DNA of 64,000 nt from Sialis fuliginosa (taxonomy: Eukaryota > Arthropoda > Insecta > Megaloptera > Sialidae): NCBI GenBank assembly GCA_961205875.1, contig OY540812.1:7316001-7380000 (forward strand), given 5' to 3'. This document shows, in pieces, positions 1 to 11,021 of the stretch; within the stretch, counting starts at the first letter, position 1, and each line of letters begins with the position of its first letter. The notes beneath the pieces are model-generated. The model worked only from the letters and a program-made list of their open reading frames with translations. It was not told the origin of the DNA and did not search any database. The position numbers were made by a program, and so were the translations under genes.

Positions 1-837
1 GTTATAGGTATCCAATGGCGCTTTTTATATAAGCGAAAAGTAGCAAGTTATAAATAAATGTTTTGAAATTTTATTTTTATAGTTATTAAATTTATTTGTG
101 AGTTTGGAATAAAAATTGTAAATTCCGTATTAGAATTAGAAATTCACTTGTCTGATGATATTAAATTAACTTTACTAAAGGTAATTCTCAGATTTTTTTT
201 AGATATTTACAAAAATTGGGGTAATATTACAATTTTTTAAATTTTCCGAGAAATTTCACGTCTTTTCTAAAATATATTGTACCTTGTTGATCGCCGAGAA
301 ATACCTTTAAGAATTCTAAAACGAATTGTGTAGTTTTAAAAATAACTGAATTCTACAGTAATTTATAAGCCTAATCATTCTACAGATTCTTGAAGATATT
401 CTTTGCAATATGTGAAGAAATGTTGACCAATATAAAACGACGCAATAACATTAATATGTTGTCACTTTCTATTTAGCGATATCCGTATAACCTTCCATGT
501 TTTTTTTATACTGCGCCACTGTTTCTGACAGCGGCCGGTCTACGAGGTAGACATTCTATCACGTTGCATTTATCCGTTGTTCCAATGAATTGTGATCTGC
601 ATAAAAATTGTTTTTCAGCGCCGATATGAGCCACCTATTCTAACAGATCTCTTTGAATTTATTTAAATCCGATTATTTGCAACTGTAAATCCATATAGCT
701 ATATTAATTTTATCGGAGTACAATGACCAAAACAAATTCAGAATACAAAATAAACAGTCATATATTTTTTAAATATATATTCTTTGATTATAAATATTCA
801 TAAATTAATAACACGCTGATATTCAAAATTGAAAAAA
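1..837. other. AT-rich stretch, nothing recognised
   Basis: No open frame of useful length, RNA gene or terminal repeat could be made out here. A slightly more GC-rich patch near 520-640 has no recognisable coding or repeat signature. Confidence 0.5.
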
Positions 838-1330
838 AGTAAAGTGCGAGTCGAGCCTAGTGTTCTGTATAGTATCATTTTTTTCAATTTATTTGATTAT
901 TTTATATTTAATTACACTTGTGAAAACTAGCAAAAAATAGCACTAGACAAGCGTTAAAAAACGTTAAAAACCAATTTAAAACAGTGAATCTATAGTAGCA
1001 GTTTAAATATTATAGAAAAGTTGATAGCATAATGTATATTCAAATTGTATTATTATGTTAATTGTAATTTTGAATTATTTTTGGAAAAAATTTCTGAAAC
1101 CATTCCAAGTAGGTCCTAACCTTATACAACCCCTGTACGTATTAACCTGCGATGATTGGCCCATCAGCACAATCCTTTTCCATCTTATATCCCTGTCAAT
1201 TTCCACTATACTAACAATAAGACGACAAAAAACACTACTAGCTATTGGAAAAGGAGAAATCCAGCCACAATCAAACGGTATAGTAGTAAGAAGGCTGTGA
1301 CAGATAGACAGACACAGAAACACTAAAAAT
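838..1330 (+). repeat. Dispersed repeat, AAGTGCGAGTCG...AAACACTAAAAA type
   Basis: The left end (AAGTGCGAGTCGAGC near 842) and the right end (AGACAGACACAGAAACACTAAAAA-like, 1300-1330) match the two ends of a dispersed family seen again at about 23,988, 45,819 and, reversed, 62,073. Insect copies of this family usually end in a run of GACA or GACG repeats followed by a short hairpin and CTAAAAA. This copy is diverged and the boundaries are approximate. Open frames inside it (for example 1055-1300) are shadows of the repeat. Confidence 0.45.
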
Positions 1331-1418
1331 TGAATTTTAGAATAAAAATGAAAAATATATGCGCAATTGTTCATATATCGACAATAGATATCCGCTTTTT
1401 TTGGAGATAATGCATTTA

Positions 1419-2052
1419 TGCCCGTTTGCACCGTACTAGTTAAGTCTGGCTTAAACTTAAGTCAATCTTAAGACAACGATTTTTGTTGCACCGTTCTCCA
1501 CAATTTCTTAAGTCTATCTTAAATCTAAGTCCTTGCTAACGAGGACTTAAGTCAAACTTAAAGTAAGGAACCAATAGGAATCAAGCGTTCGCGCATGGTC
1601 ATTACATCGACAAAGGACATACTTTGTACATAACCTGGACATTACTCCATAACCTATAAACGTCTGTCACATAGTTCTGTTTCTTTGTGTTAAGTATTAT
1701 TTGTTTTGTGTTGAATTCAATCATGGATATTTGAATGCACGATATTTTTGAGGACGATTTAGATATTATAGACATTATTGAGTTTGGCTTTCCAAGACTG
1801 AATTATACCCGTTCAAATTATTTTAATGATATGGATGAATTTAATTTTTATTGATGGTTTCGTTTGATGTAAGTACACAAACGTAAGATATAAAAAGTTA
1901 CTAGATTTTTACAGTGTTGTCATGTTTAACGGTTTTATAGTTAAGCATGATGGCTTGGGAGACGGTGCAAACGAAACAAAACTTAAGCTTTGCTCAGATT
2001 TAATCCAGACTTAGCTAAGCCTGACTTAAGATTAATACGGTGCAAACGGGCA
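1419..2052. mobile_element. PIF/Harbinger-type non-autonomous element with TTA duplication
   Basis: The ends are inverted repeats: TGCCCGTTTGCACCGTA at 1419 and its reverse complement TACGGTGCAAACGGGCA ending at 2052. The element is bounded by TTA on both sides (1416-1418 and 2053-2055), the three-base TWA duplication that PIF/Harbinger elements make. Just inside each end are several CTTAAGTC-like words (1440-1560 and 1980-2035), probably subterminal transposase-binding repeats. A remnant of the transposase start lies inside (see 1724). At 634 bp the element lacks the catalytic region and must depend on an autonomous relative. Confidence 0.8.
1724..1870 (+). pseudogene. Harbinger transposase N-terminal remnant (broken)
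   Basis: Reading from ATG 1724 gives MDI-stop-MHDIFEDDLDIIDII, then EFGFPRLNYTRSNYFNDMDE and FNFY-stop-WFRLM. The acidic start, the PR..Y.R.NYF core and the DE..F..RFRL ending are what I expect at the beginning of HARBI1-like (PIF/Harbinger) nucleases. Two TGA codons interrupt it (1733-1735 and near 1852). The second sits where an arginine codon is expected, consistent with CGA decaying to TGA. The frame ends in a GTAAGT-like donor at about 1869, so this may be a first exon. The catalytic DDE region is missing. Its position inside a TTA-flanked Harbinger element supports the call. Confidence 0.6.
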
Positions 2053-2055
2053 TTA

Positions 2056-2955
2056 ATATTTTTATCAAACACGTATTTCACAATAAAAAAAATCTTTCTG
2101 GAACTACAGTTTGAATATAAAAATAATACACAAACAGTGTTCGAACAAAATTGGACGTACGTTGCATACACTTTGTCGCCATTCAAAGTCTCCGACATGT
2201 AAAAGCATTTCATACAACATGAAACGCTACTTCAGAGTGCAACGAACATGATTTTGAAATTTGCGGAGAAAATGTTCATACAGATATACGCACACAGTTA
2301 CAGAGAGTTTATTTCAGATGAAAGTAAAACTTAATGTTTGTAAGTGAAGTTTGCAATATGTAGTAAAACTCTGCACATTCAATATCTCGGTGGCGGTTTC
2401 ATATGAAAAAAAATAATTATTTTTTGTATCGCTAAACGTGAATTTTTAACAAAATGGCGGCTCTTGAAAAAAAATATGTTTTGATAATTTTTTGTTAATT
2501 TTCAAGGAACTTCATCATTTTCAAAATTTTGAAAAAAGGTTACGCTTTGACTTTGTTATTACGATTATGAAAATTTTCGTTTACAAAAATTAAAAATTAT
2601 AGTACTATGTAGAGTTTTTTCTTGGAATAGAGCGCAGTACATATTTATTTTTCAAAAATCAGAATATTTTAATCACTGTATCTTTGCCAATTTTTAATAT
2701 TTTTACTTGAAATTTTTTCAAGATATATTTGAATGAATATAATTTAAAAAAAGAATTTTTTACCCATCACAGTGGTGTTCTACCTTAATGGTCAATTAAA
2801 TGGTTTCAAAACGAAATTTAATAATTTTCATGCTACTTTAATTATTTTAATTTTAATGAGACAATAAATACGTCATATCAAAATAAATTAAAGTAGGTCT
2901 CGTTTCGATCTCGTGTGAATCCCTATAAAACAATTGCGATAGTCATTTTTCGTAG
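2056..2955. other. AT-rich stretch, nothing recognised
   Basis: No terminal repeats, RNA gene or plausible coding frame were found. The frames near 1983-2213 are short and overlap the Harbinger end on both strands, as chance frames do. Confidence 0.5.
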
Positions 2956-3200
2956 TGATTAGTGATATTAAGACCGTCGTGACCTTTTACCCTTTTTATA
3001 AACAAATTAAAATTGATAAATTAACAAATAAGTTAAATCGTTAATATCTCAGCTTGGCGCGATCCTAAAGACTCCAACTTTTTTTTATATCTAGCCTACA
3101 CCTTTATCTTGAAGAGTATCAAATGCCCTAAGACCGTAGTGACCCCTTTCCCCTATTATAAAAAAATTAAATCTTGTAAACTAACAAATAAGTTAAATAA
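2956..3200 (+). repeat. Dispersed copy of the 165-bp 'CAGCTTGGCGCGATCC' repeat
   Basis: The sequence AATATCTCAGCTTGGCGCGA near 3043 begins a unit that ends with an AAGACCGTAGTGACC block. A second such block occurs before it, at 2970. The same unit is arranged as three tandem copies at 26,850-27,320 and appears reversed at 40,805-40,935. One and a half units are present here, so this is probably a diverged fragment of a tandem array. Confidence 0.65.
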
Positions 3201-3414
3201 TTAAGGTCAATTTATTAAAGTTATAATTACAACCATTTTTATGCCGAACAAAATGTAAGAAAAACTGCATTTGCGTTATGAAATTATTGTTTCCATTAAA
3301 ATGTTTGTTAATAAAATGTTGTTATATCATAATTATTATATTTATGCTTCATTTTTTAAACAAAAATAACGTATTATTATACGAAATTATAAAATTTCAA
3401 ACATCAGATCGGAA

Positions 3415-3478
3415 TTTATTAGTTACGGCCGGAACCGGAATAAAATCGTGAATTCGGACGGAATTCCGGTACACCCCT
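3415..3478. mobile_element. Truncated transposon end (CGGAATTCCGGTACACCCC)
   Basis: The GC-rich block ending CGGAATTCCGGTACACCCCT resembles the right terminus of hAT-type miniature elements, whose left ends read roughly AGGGGTGTACCGG. I could not find the partner end, so only an isolated terminus is supported. Confidence 0.3.
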
Positions 3479-5289
3479 ATTTATAAGTAATATTTATCTA
3501 CAAATATTAATGAATAAACATAATAGACCTAAATGTGGAATGATTCCAGGTAGATAATGAAATTGTTTGTCTTTTTAATACAATCCTATATAGGTAATAG
3601 GTAATCCTAAATAAACGTATAATAAATATTAAATTATATTATATTAAAATAAAATTAAAAGCCATGTTCATGATTTTACGTATTTGGGAAAAATACAAAG
3701 CAAATATTGAATCAGTTTCTGTAGACTGCAGCCTGCAGCATTGGCTATAATAGCAGTACTTCATATTTAATTCTAAAATAAATATCTGAACACCTTCATC
3801 ATTTAACGGAAATTAAATTTGCAAAATTCGTAAAGAGAAATCAGAAAGCTAGTCGATAAAAGTATATTTCTTATATTCAAAATTTATTTTTATACCCTTT
3901 ATATTAAAATATAAATTCATATAATATATTCTTATCTATAAATGAATAGATATTGTTGATACGATAATATATGTTTTTTTTAATATTTAGATATTTATAA
4001 TATTTAATTTTAAATTTTAAATTTTATTAAAAAAATTATAATTTTAAATTTTCTAATAAAAGTAAGATAAAGTATAAATTGATATATCATTCCATTTAAA
4101 ATTTTTGAATCATCCCCAATTGCAGTTTTGTATTTTTCGCGTATGACACTTTAAATTATCCAAATCTCAAATAATCATACATCATTAAAAAGTTCGTTAT
4201 TTCTACTTCCAAATAAAAATTTTAAAATGATATTTCATTAACATTTAACGAAACTAAAGCACTTTTAGTAAAACCCTAAAATTTGGGAATAAGTCGCCAT
4301 ATTTTCTAAACAATTGAATGTATGAAAAAATGTTTTTTACAAAAGTTTCTTACTTTTTTATGATATACCGTTCCATTTGATTTTACTGAGAAACGGGCAT
4401 GTACCCCTCAAACTACCCCCCAAGGGGGAGTTTTAGGAAGTTGAAAATATTTTCCAGAAATTCTTTAGGGTCGATATACATATATGTATATAGTAATTTT
4501 TTTATCATAAAACTCTATCTTCAATAGTTTGGTCTGAAACACCCAAATATATTTTTTTTAAATAAGCAAACAGACATGTTTTTTTTTTTACTTAAATAAT
4601 TTAGAATTTTTATGAATGTCCAAATCCTTTTATCTTTTCTTTGTTATTAAATTAAAATATCCTACACAGTTTCGCGAATCTACAAATAATTTAAAAAAAT
4701 TATATTATAAAATTAATTTCGACAAATTTGCACAAACAATACAACCCAATTAACAAATGCTAAATTTACAATACATGACAAATATACGTACGAATGTTAC
4801 ACAACAGATACCCGTCGTTTCATCTGCTTGCGCTAATACGTATAATACATAAGGAAAACAATATAAGAACGTACGATAATTGCGCGCATTCAATTTGACA
4901 ATACAGCAAATATATAAGAGGATTCCCGTAGATGTATTTGATAATCCAGTCCGCATTCTCGACATGTATATAGACGACATGGAATTTAATTTACTGTCTG
5001 AATCCACTCGAGCAGTGACACTGCACCACGCATATATCAATTATTATAATTTTGTCCTTAGTCCTTAGTAATTGAACTGATTTCGGAGAATCCTTCCGGT
5101 TTTGTTGGACCGCACAGAATCGTATCATCTGCTGATATTATTCATTCCAAATGTCTACTGGTTTGATAAAGATGGGATTTACGGATAATAGTTCATTTTA
5201 AATAAACAAATATTCACACTAAATTGATTGTGATTCTATTTTTTATCGATTTACTACCATATGGTACCACTAAGTACCATAGATGTATA
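3479..5289. other. AT-rich stretch with one short unrecognised frame
   Basis: Mostly simple A/T sequence. A patch at 4,750-5,160 is less AT-biased. One frame there (4,883-5,068, + strand) reads as a balanced polypeptide of about 61 residues containing IPVDVFDNPVRILDMYIDDM, but it has no ATG at its start and a stop directly upstream. I do not recognise it. It may be a scrap of an old coding sequence or chance. Confidence 0.35.
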
Positions 5290-5297
5290 CTTAACAT

Positions 5298-6087
5298 CAG
5301 GTTGACAATACTGCAAGTAAAAATACTTTACTTCAAGTATTCTTAACCCTTAACTGGTATCGTGGGGGCCAGGTCCCACAAATCATGTTTTGATGTTTTT
5401 CTAAAAATCTAAGCATCGTGCGTACCCGCCATTTTAAGTAATCTCATTACGTCGCGATTCGCGGCGGGTGCCGGACGAAGGTACGTGCGTGTTATGTGCC
5501 TGCTAACCCCCACGATACGTTGATTTTTTTTAATTGATAATTAGAGACATACATATATACATGTTTTTTTGCTTAATTAGTTCATATTGGATAAGAAAGA
5601 AAAAATATTTTTGTTAATTCTTTCCTAAAGTTAATTTTTTCAGAGTTTTTGTAGGTATACCTAAAAATATTTAAAAAAATTGTAACTTTATAGGGGTCTC
5701 TCGTAGAAAATAATTTAGTAAGATAATGGTAATAAAAGCTGGTTGATTACATAAAATAAGTGTATTATTTCCCATTTTTAAAGTGTTCCAGTCTTATTAT
5801 TGAAAAGGTAATCTTCAGTAGGTGCCGCAAATTCCCCACGATACCAGTTACGTTTGTAAAATTTACTTTTTGAATGTAATACTTGAATTTAACAAGTAAA
5901 TTACTTAAAGTACTTCACAATTTAAAAATAGTAAAAAAGTACTTAATACTTCAAGTACTTTTTCATAATACTAGGAATTAGTACTTGATTTTAACAAAAA
6001 TATAGTAAAAATTACTTGATACTACAAATACTTTCACTTAATACTTGGTACTTTAAGTACTTTCACAGAGTATTTCTGACAGCTCTG
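5298..6087. mobile_element. hAT-type miniature element interrupted by a piggyBac-like element
   Basis: The left end CAGGTTGACAATACTGCAAG and the right end (reverse complement CAGAGCTGTCAGAAATACTC) are inverted repeats, followed on both sides by many AAGTACTT-like words typical of hAT subterminal regions. The flanks CTTAACAT (5290-5297) and CTCAAAAT (6088-6095) agree at six of eight positions, an aged 8-bp duplication. Removing the nested element at 5354-5847 leaves a hAT miniature element of about 0.3 kb. Confidence 0.6.
5354..5847. mobile_element. piggyBac-like miniature element nested in the hAT element
   Basis: The left end is TTAA followed by CTGGTATCGTGGGG. The right end is CCCCACGATACCAG followed by TTAC, so the 14-bp inverted ends are perfect and the TTAA target is intact on the left and one base off on the right. 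TTAA targeting is the hallmark of piggyBac. The interior (5400-5520) is the most GC-rich part of the neighbourhood and includes a further CCCCCACGATACG copy of the terminal motif near 5509. No transposase frame is present. Confidence 0.6.
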
Positions 6088-6095
6088 CTCAAAAT

Positions 6096-6840
6096 ACATA
6101 TGTAGAATGAAAAAGTAACTACTTATTTTTTATTTAAGCTCAGTTTTTCGGCGTAAAAGATGAAATACATAAATATTTTATTGATAATAAATGCCAGCTG
6201 TTTGTTTGATATATTAGAAAGTAAACAATACCTAACCCTCACCATTGAAGAATGTTTAATTTTGAAATATTACTAAAATGAAAATACAATTCATCTTCAT
6301 CTGGAGAATTGGAATCAATACATTTCTTTTATTATAAGAAATAAATAAGCGGGACGAAATAAAACAGACAGACAGACAAAAGCTCGATGCGGTTTTGCCG
6401 GCACTCAACGCTTTATGCGATACAGCAGCAGGGGCTCACTGAGGAGACTGTTTCGGAAATGTTTTTGATTGGATTCGAAGCACCGCGTCTTTGATCCAAT
6501 TTACGTTTGCTCACTTCCGTATTGACGTCAGACTCGTCCGTTAATGGTTGTTTTATTATCCGACAACGGCCTGTCAATATTTGTTCAAATTACGTATACT
6601 GAAAAAATAAAATACAGATTCAACGCGGACCACCTACAGGCCAATTGTATTGAGAAGTATGTAGGTGTGTATATATTTTTTTATATTTTTATTCTGTTTA
6701 TTTACATTTGTACTAATGATATTTACCTTATTTATTTATATTTTTCGTAAATTGATTTAGGTAGGTAATTTCATTATCGTATGTTTGAAGGTGATTCCAT
6801 GTAAATGTTCGTGAAAAAAATAAACAAAAAAAACAACAAC
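6096..6840. other. Mixed stretch with a GC-richer patch
   Basis: Positions 6,365-6,545 are clearly less AT-rich than the surroundings and contain a GACAGACAGACA run and a TGACGTCA palindrome near 6,522, which is the CRE/ATF core. I see no coding frame attached to it, and a regulatory role is only a possibility. Confidence 0.3.
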
Positions 6841-7368
6841 TGGCAAGTAAATGTATAGTGCTTCCTCGTGCTAAATTCACCAAAGTAGTTAATTATTGAA
6901 CAATTTAAATAAAAACCGACAAAGTGTTAAGATAAATTGCCTGACATTGGTTAACCATTTACTGATTAACCTGATTATTTTTTCGTAAATTTTTAATTTT
7001 TTTCAAGTTTCAAAATGGTGAATTTTTAAAGCAATTAAATTGAATGCTCTACAAAAAATATTCTATAAAATTTTCACGTAACATATGCCGTTCTTGAGAT
7101 ATCTTGAAAAAATATTTTAGGACGATTCCATTTAGAAATGAGACCGTCCTCAAACCAGACCCAACCATCCAATCAAGTTTCATTAATATCGGTTTAGTGG
7201 TTCATAAGTTATGCGTGTGACAAGAATTCAGGGGACAGACAGACAGACACGGAACTTGACCTGAAACGGAAAGATCAATTTATAATTTTGAAATCGGAGA
7301 ACAATTTTTTTGTCTCATTCTAAAACGATCACAAACTTCTCGTATCTTCGATATTGCGAGGAAGCAAT
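6841..7368 (+). mobile_element. Dispersed element with GCTTCCTCG ends
   Basis: The left part reads AGTGCTTCCTCGTGCTAAAT (6857) and the right part CGAGGAAGCAATA (7357), an inverted pair flanked by TA. Inside its 3' half is the AACCATCCAATCAAGTTTCA ... ATCGGTTTAGTGG ... GACAGACAGACAGACA signature found at the 3' ends of many insect repeats. A second copy lies at 34,975-35,768 and a left-end fragment at 47,062-47,110. Homology continues some 14 bases left of the TA, so the true left border may be 6841. No protein remnant was seen, and whether this is a retroelement tail or a DNA element is open. Confidence 0.5.
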
Positions 7369-8078
7369 AAAATAGGAAATAAATTCAGATAAAAAAAATA
7401 TAACTAATCATATGAAAATATGATAATAAACAATAATAAAATTAAACCAAAAATATTAAAATTATGATTTGTAATCATTTATTATAATAATTATTGTAAA
7501 GTACCTACTGCAAAATATAAAAAAAAAAATACAATCGATTATAAAATGACATAAAATACAATTTTGGTGTCACTCCTACCGAATGACTCATTATCAGAGA
7601 CAATAGTATATCATTACCAACATTTCGAAAGAACGGATCCAAATTACTGTCTGGTAGAAGATATTTAGGTCACGCGAGATAATTATATTTTCTTTTATTT
7701 AAGATTCTTAAGACCACTACAGTCTGCATTGTTGAAATAATGTCAAAGTCTTCCTCAAATATTATTTTATTCTTTACTTTGTTATACTCGAATTGTAACC
7801 ACAAAAATAACGAAAAACACATTTGTTCACAAAAAGTCTGCCACTTTTTCATTGCCGATAATGCATTAGTAAAAAGTGAAAACAGATATATTTTATCTGT
7901 TAGATTTGTTTGCACAATATTGGGAATTTATCACTAAAATATAGAGTTATGTCAGATAATTTGTACACATCTAGTAAAAATATGTTTTTAATAACTACAC
8001 AGTTCTATACATGAACAACAATTTGTGACTATTTTCAGTTTCCTCCACTCCTATATCATACACTTCATGAAATATCAA
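7369..8078. other. AT-rich stretch, nothing recognised
   Basis: Overlapping short frames on both strands at 7,670-7,937 are mutual shadows with no recognisable domain. No terminal repeats were found. Confidence 0.45.
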
Positions 8079-8158
8079 GAGAACTGTCAGATAAGTTAGA
8101 ACCCTCATTTGAAAGTGCTTGCTAGCAAATTTTGCTAGCTCGTTTATAATACCGGACA
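8079..8158. mobile_element. Right-end fragment of the TGTCCGGTAT miniature element
   Basis: The segment ending TTTATAATACCGGACA, preceded by TTGCTAGCAAATTTTGCTAG, matches the right end of the complete element at 56,377-56,708. The left end is missing. It abuts the Helitron tail that follows, so it probably inserted into or replaced part of that Helitron. Confidence 0.6.
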
Positions 8159-8341
8159 TGAATTTATTTTGTTTTCAATAATTTACTTTTAAATCTAAAC
8201 AGAAAAAAAATTATTCGTACTTTTTGCTCTGATTTGTTTTTGTTAAGTAATTCAGGTGTTGATTTTAATTTAAAACTATATTTTTCAAAAATCCTAAACA
8301 ATAATTCTAGTCTACGCGAGTAAAGCCGCGGGCACAACTAG
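8159..8341 (+). mobile_element. Helitron 3' end, 5'-truncated
   Basis: From about 8,162 the sequence matches the last 240 bases of the complete Helitron at 27,442-28,317, including the block before TCTACGCGAGTAAAGCCGCG. It ends GGCACAACTAG followed by T, the CTAG^T terminus expected of Helitrons. The GC-rich segment just before the end can form the usual terminal hairpin. Its 5' part is missing. Confidence 0.7.
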
Positions 8342-8465
8342 TATAAAATAGTTTTGACATAAATTTTTTTTTTTTAAATATTATCAAGGTGTATAGTAAA
8401 ACAGTTAAAATTCCAATAAACATACCTATTTTTTATAAAATGTACCAAACTTATGTTATAAGATA

Positions 8466-8768
8466 AAGGCACCAGTTATGGCCGCTATTAGAGCAAGTTT
8501 TCGGTTTTTTTTTTTATTAATGGTTTTGTTTTTTGTAATTTTCAGGAACTCATGTTACTAATAAAACACAAAAGATATAAAAGAACGAATCGTTAAATTT
8601 GAAACTAAACTAATAATTAGTTTAAATGTCCACCATTTTGACACCTATTAGCCGATTGTCATATTCAGAAATGGTGGTAATCAAATATCAACACATATTT
8701 CTAATTCAGTACATTTAATTAAAAATTTGCCATTACTGGGGTCTTTGCCAAGACTGGTGCCACTACCT
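8466..8768. mobile_element. TA-flanked miniature element (GGCACCAGT ends), short copy
   Basis: The ends are AAGGCACCAGTTATGGC on the left and GACTGGTGCCACTACCT on the right, bounded by TA (8464-8465 and 8769-8770). A longer copy lies at 55,006-55,562 and shares the interior CACCATTTTGACACCTAT block. This 303-bp copy lacks internal sequence present in the longer one. Inverted ends and a TA target suggest a Tc1/mariner-type non-autonomous element. Confidence 0.65.
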
Positions 8769-9470
8769 TATTGAATTATATATAGTAGACACTATCAGAA
8801 ACAATAATTAATCCCAATTATTCCAAATGGTATAACATTTTGATCGAACCAACGCCGCCCACGCAAAACAACAAAACGTAACAATGTATGCGATATTCAA
8901 TGGGCCACAATGACTAGATTCGCCATCCATCTGTATGTTTAATTAATTCCGCGAAACACACGCACGCATTAATAACATATTCAACACAACAACGAGCCCG
9001 GTTAGATGTTGCGGCAAACGATGACGCTGGAATTAATCAAAAGATTACAAGCTTCAAATAGTTCACTGGTGAAGGTGGCGGTTATTCTTCATACAGATAT
9101 TAATATCTCGTGCATAATTGTTATACTGTATGAGTTACTACCTAGCATGGGCGCCGTGAGGGGGGTGCAAGGAGGTGCACTGGCACCTCCCTGTCAAAAA
9201 AGAAAAAACACATGACAAATTAAGAAATACAATTTTTATTTTAAAATTCACTCTTTGAATAACAGTTTAAGTCGTTATCCAAACATTAAATGTACCATTT
9301 TGACCTTATAATACTTGATGAAAATTACGTTTCATCAAAAAATATGACGCGAATAAGAGGTCTACACACAATACGGGCCGAAGAACATTTTTTTAAATAA
9401 CATACCTGGACTGGATGTCCTAATAGGTGTATCATCATTATCATCGTCAGACTGATGATTGTTTATTATC
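8769..9470. other. Stretch with one GC-rich hairpin
   Basis: Positions 9,148-9,195 hold a GC-rich block with a perfect 8-bp stem and 4-base loop: GGAGGTGC at 9171-9178 and GCACCTCC at 9183-9190. It reads like the terminus of a dispersed repeat (GGGCGCCGTGAGGGGGGTGC). A diverged relative may be the GGCGCCACTGC block near 37,197. Nothing else is recognisable. Confidence 0.4.
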
Positions 9471-9880
9471 TAAAAGGCCATAACTTTTGAACGCGTGTTC
9501 GGAATTGATTTTAGTTGACGGATTTGAAATCAGCGTGTTAAAATCTATATTATGACATGTATAATACTTTAAAATCCGACAAAAAAATTTTGGTCAAAAA
9601 TCGACATTTTTTTAAGGTATACCCCTTTGAATTTTTTCGATTTTTCGCGAAATTTTTTTTCCCGAGTTTTAAGGTATTATACATGTCATTATATAGATTT
9701 TGACACGCTGATTCCAAATTCGTCAACTAAAATCAATTCCGAGCACGTATTCAAAAGTTAGGGCCATTTTTCTTCAAAATTTTGAAAAAACTGAAACTTT
9801 GAGAGGCTATATCTCGAGAACGGTTTGAGATACAGACCTGCGGTTTGAAAATTTCAACTTTTCACGTCATTTTCTATACA
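9471..9880. repeat. Foldback repeat with 104-bp arms
   Basis: The left arm (about 9471-9574, starting AAAAGGCCATAACTTTTGAA) is closely complementary to the right arm (about 9667-9770), with a spacer of about 92 bases. The right flank to about 9,880 continues as sequence that is found, with the arm, in reverse orientation at 41,385-41,650. This is therefore a dispersed family, here in a hairpin arrangement. Confidence 0.7.
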
Positions 9881-10221
9881 ATAAATATACTTTTAACGAA
9901 ATCAAAAATTTGAAATTTTTTAGTGAAATTTCCTGCAGTGAACTTCAACTCGTCATACAAATATCGACTAAAAAACAAGAAAATAAGACGTAGAGATACT
10001 AACAGTTGCCAATTTGAAGTTAATTGCGTGAAAACAATTTTTCGCTCCTTTCACTCCCTGCAAAACTATCATTACACGCCTTGGACGACTACAGTCATCG
10101 GTTTCTTAAAGTGTAGGTATTAAACTATCTCATACCAATTTTCGTTGATAAAGGAATTATTGTGTTAGAAAAATCTATTTTTTCTGTACTAATTATACAT
10201 TTATAACATTTGAATATATCC
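9881..10221. other. Nothing recognised
   Basis: A 66-codon frame at 9,923-10,123 has no recognisable domain and no supporting gene structure. I regard it as chance. Confidence 0.4.
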
Positions 10222-10280
10222 CCATGGTGACGTAATTCTCACGCAAACGTTGATTGGTCAAGGAGCTATTGAGACTACCT
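10222..10280. mobile_element. Half of a short inverted-repeat element (GAGACTACCT end)
   Basis: The block CATGGTGACGTAATTCTCAC ... GATTGGTCAAGGAGC ... TATTGAGACTACCT matches one half of the short element at 51,264-51,350 when that half is reverse-complemented. Only one end is present. Confidence 0.4.
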
Positions 10281-11021
10281 TGGTTTGTGTCAGACATGTC
10301 TGTCATGGATACTAATTAAAAATAAGATGGATACTGGAAAGAAATAGCGTCAGGTCAAACAGTTTTCAAATAATAATTGTTACATTAATACTTCCTTTCT
10401 CTTTCTAAATTGACAAAACAAATCATTCAATTTAAATAAACAGTTAATGATAAATATTTATACGTGCATTTTTTTGTATGAAAATACAGTAGAATATACA
10501 TATATAGGTACCTATAAAAAGAAACTTAAGTTAACGAAAGTCTGTTCTTTATCTGAAGATTTACCACAATCCATTTCAATTGTAAACTTGAGAAATACAT
10601 TAAAAATAAAACGTACAGAAAAAACAGACACACTCATGCATTCTATAAGTTATCCCGAAATCCTTTAGGAACATCTCTTCCATCGTTCCTCGACAATCCT
10701 GAAACAGGACAATTGTGGATCTAGGAAATTCCCAGTTGGGAGATTTGTGAGTAACTCCGCATGAAATACAAAAAAGTTGCATAAATTGTACGTAAGTTAT
10801 ACGAGAAGTTTATAAAGGAAAGATGTATGAGTTGTAAGTGTAACTTTTATTGTCAAAATATGACATGAAATTTATAACGGAAGTAAAAAAATTTTATGTT
10901 CAAAGTTAGTTACAATATAGTATACATGATTTTCTTATATGTATTAAACTAAACTATTGTAATCAGAAGAAACTACGAACGAGACATTTCAACAAAAATA
11001 TATATGTGTTTTTTAAGTAGC
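10281..11021. other. AT-rich stretch, nothing recognised
   Basis: Short overlapping frames at 10,447-10,782 on opposite strands are chance frames. No repeats or RNA genes were recognised. Confidence 0.45.

Noticed and set aside
4883..5068. Small plus-strand coding gene
   Set aside because: It has a balanced-looking peptide but no ATG, an immediate upstream stop, no homology that I recognise and no splice context.
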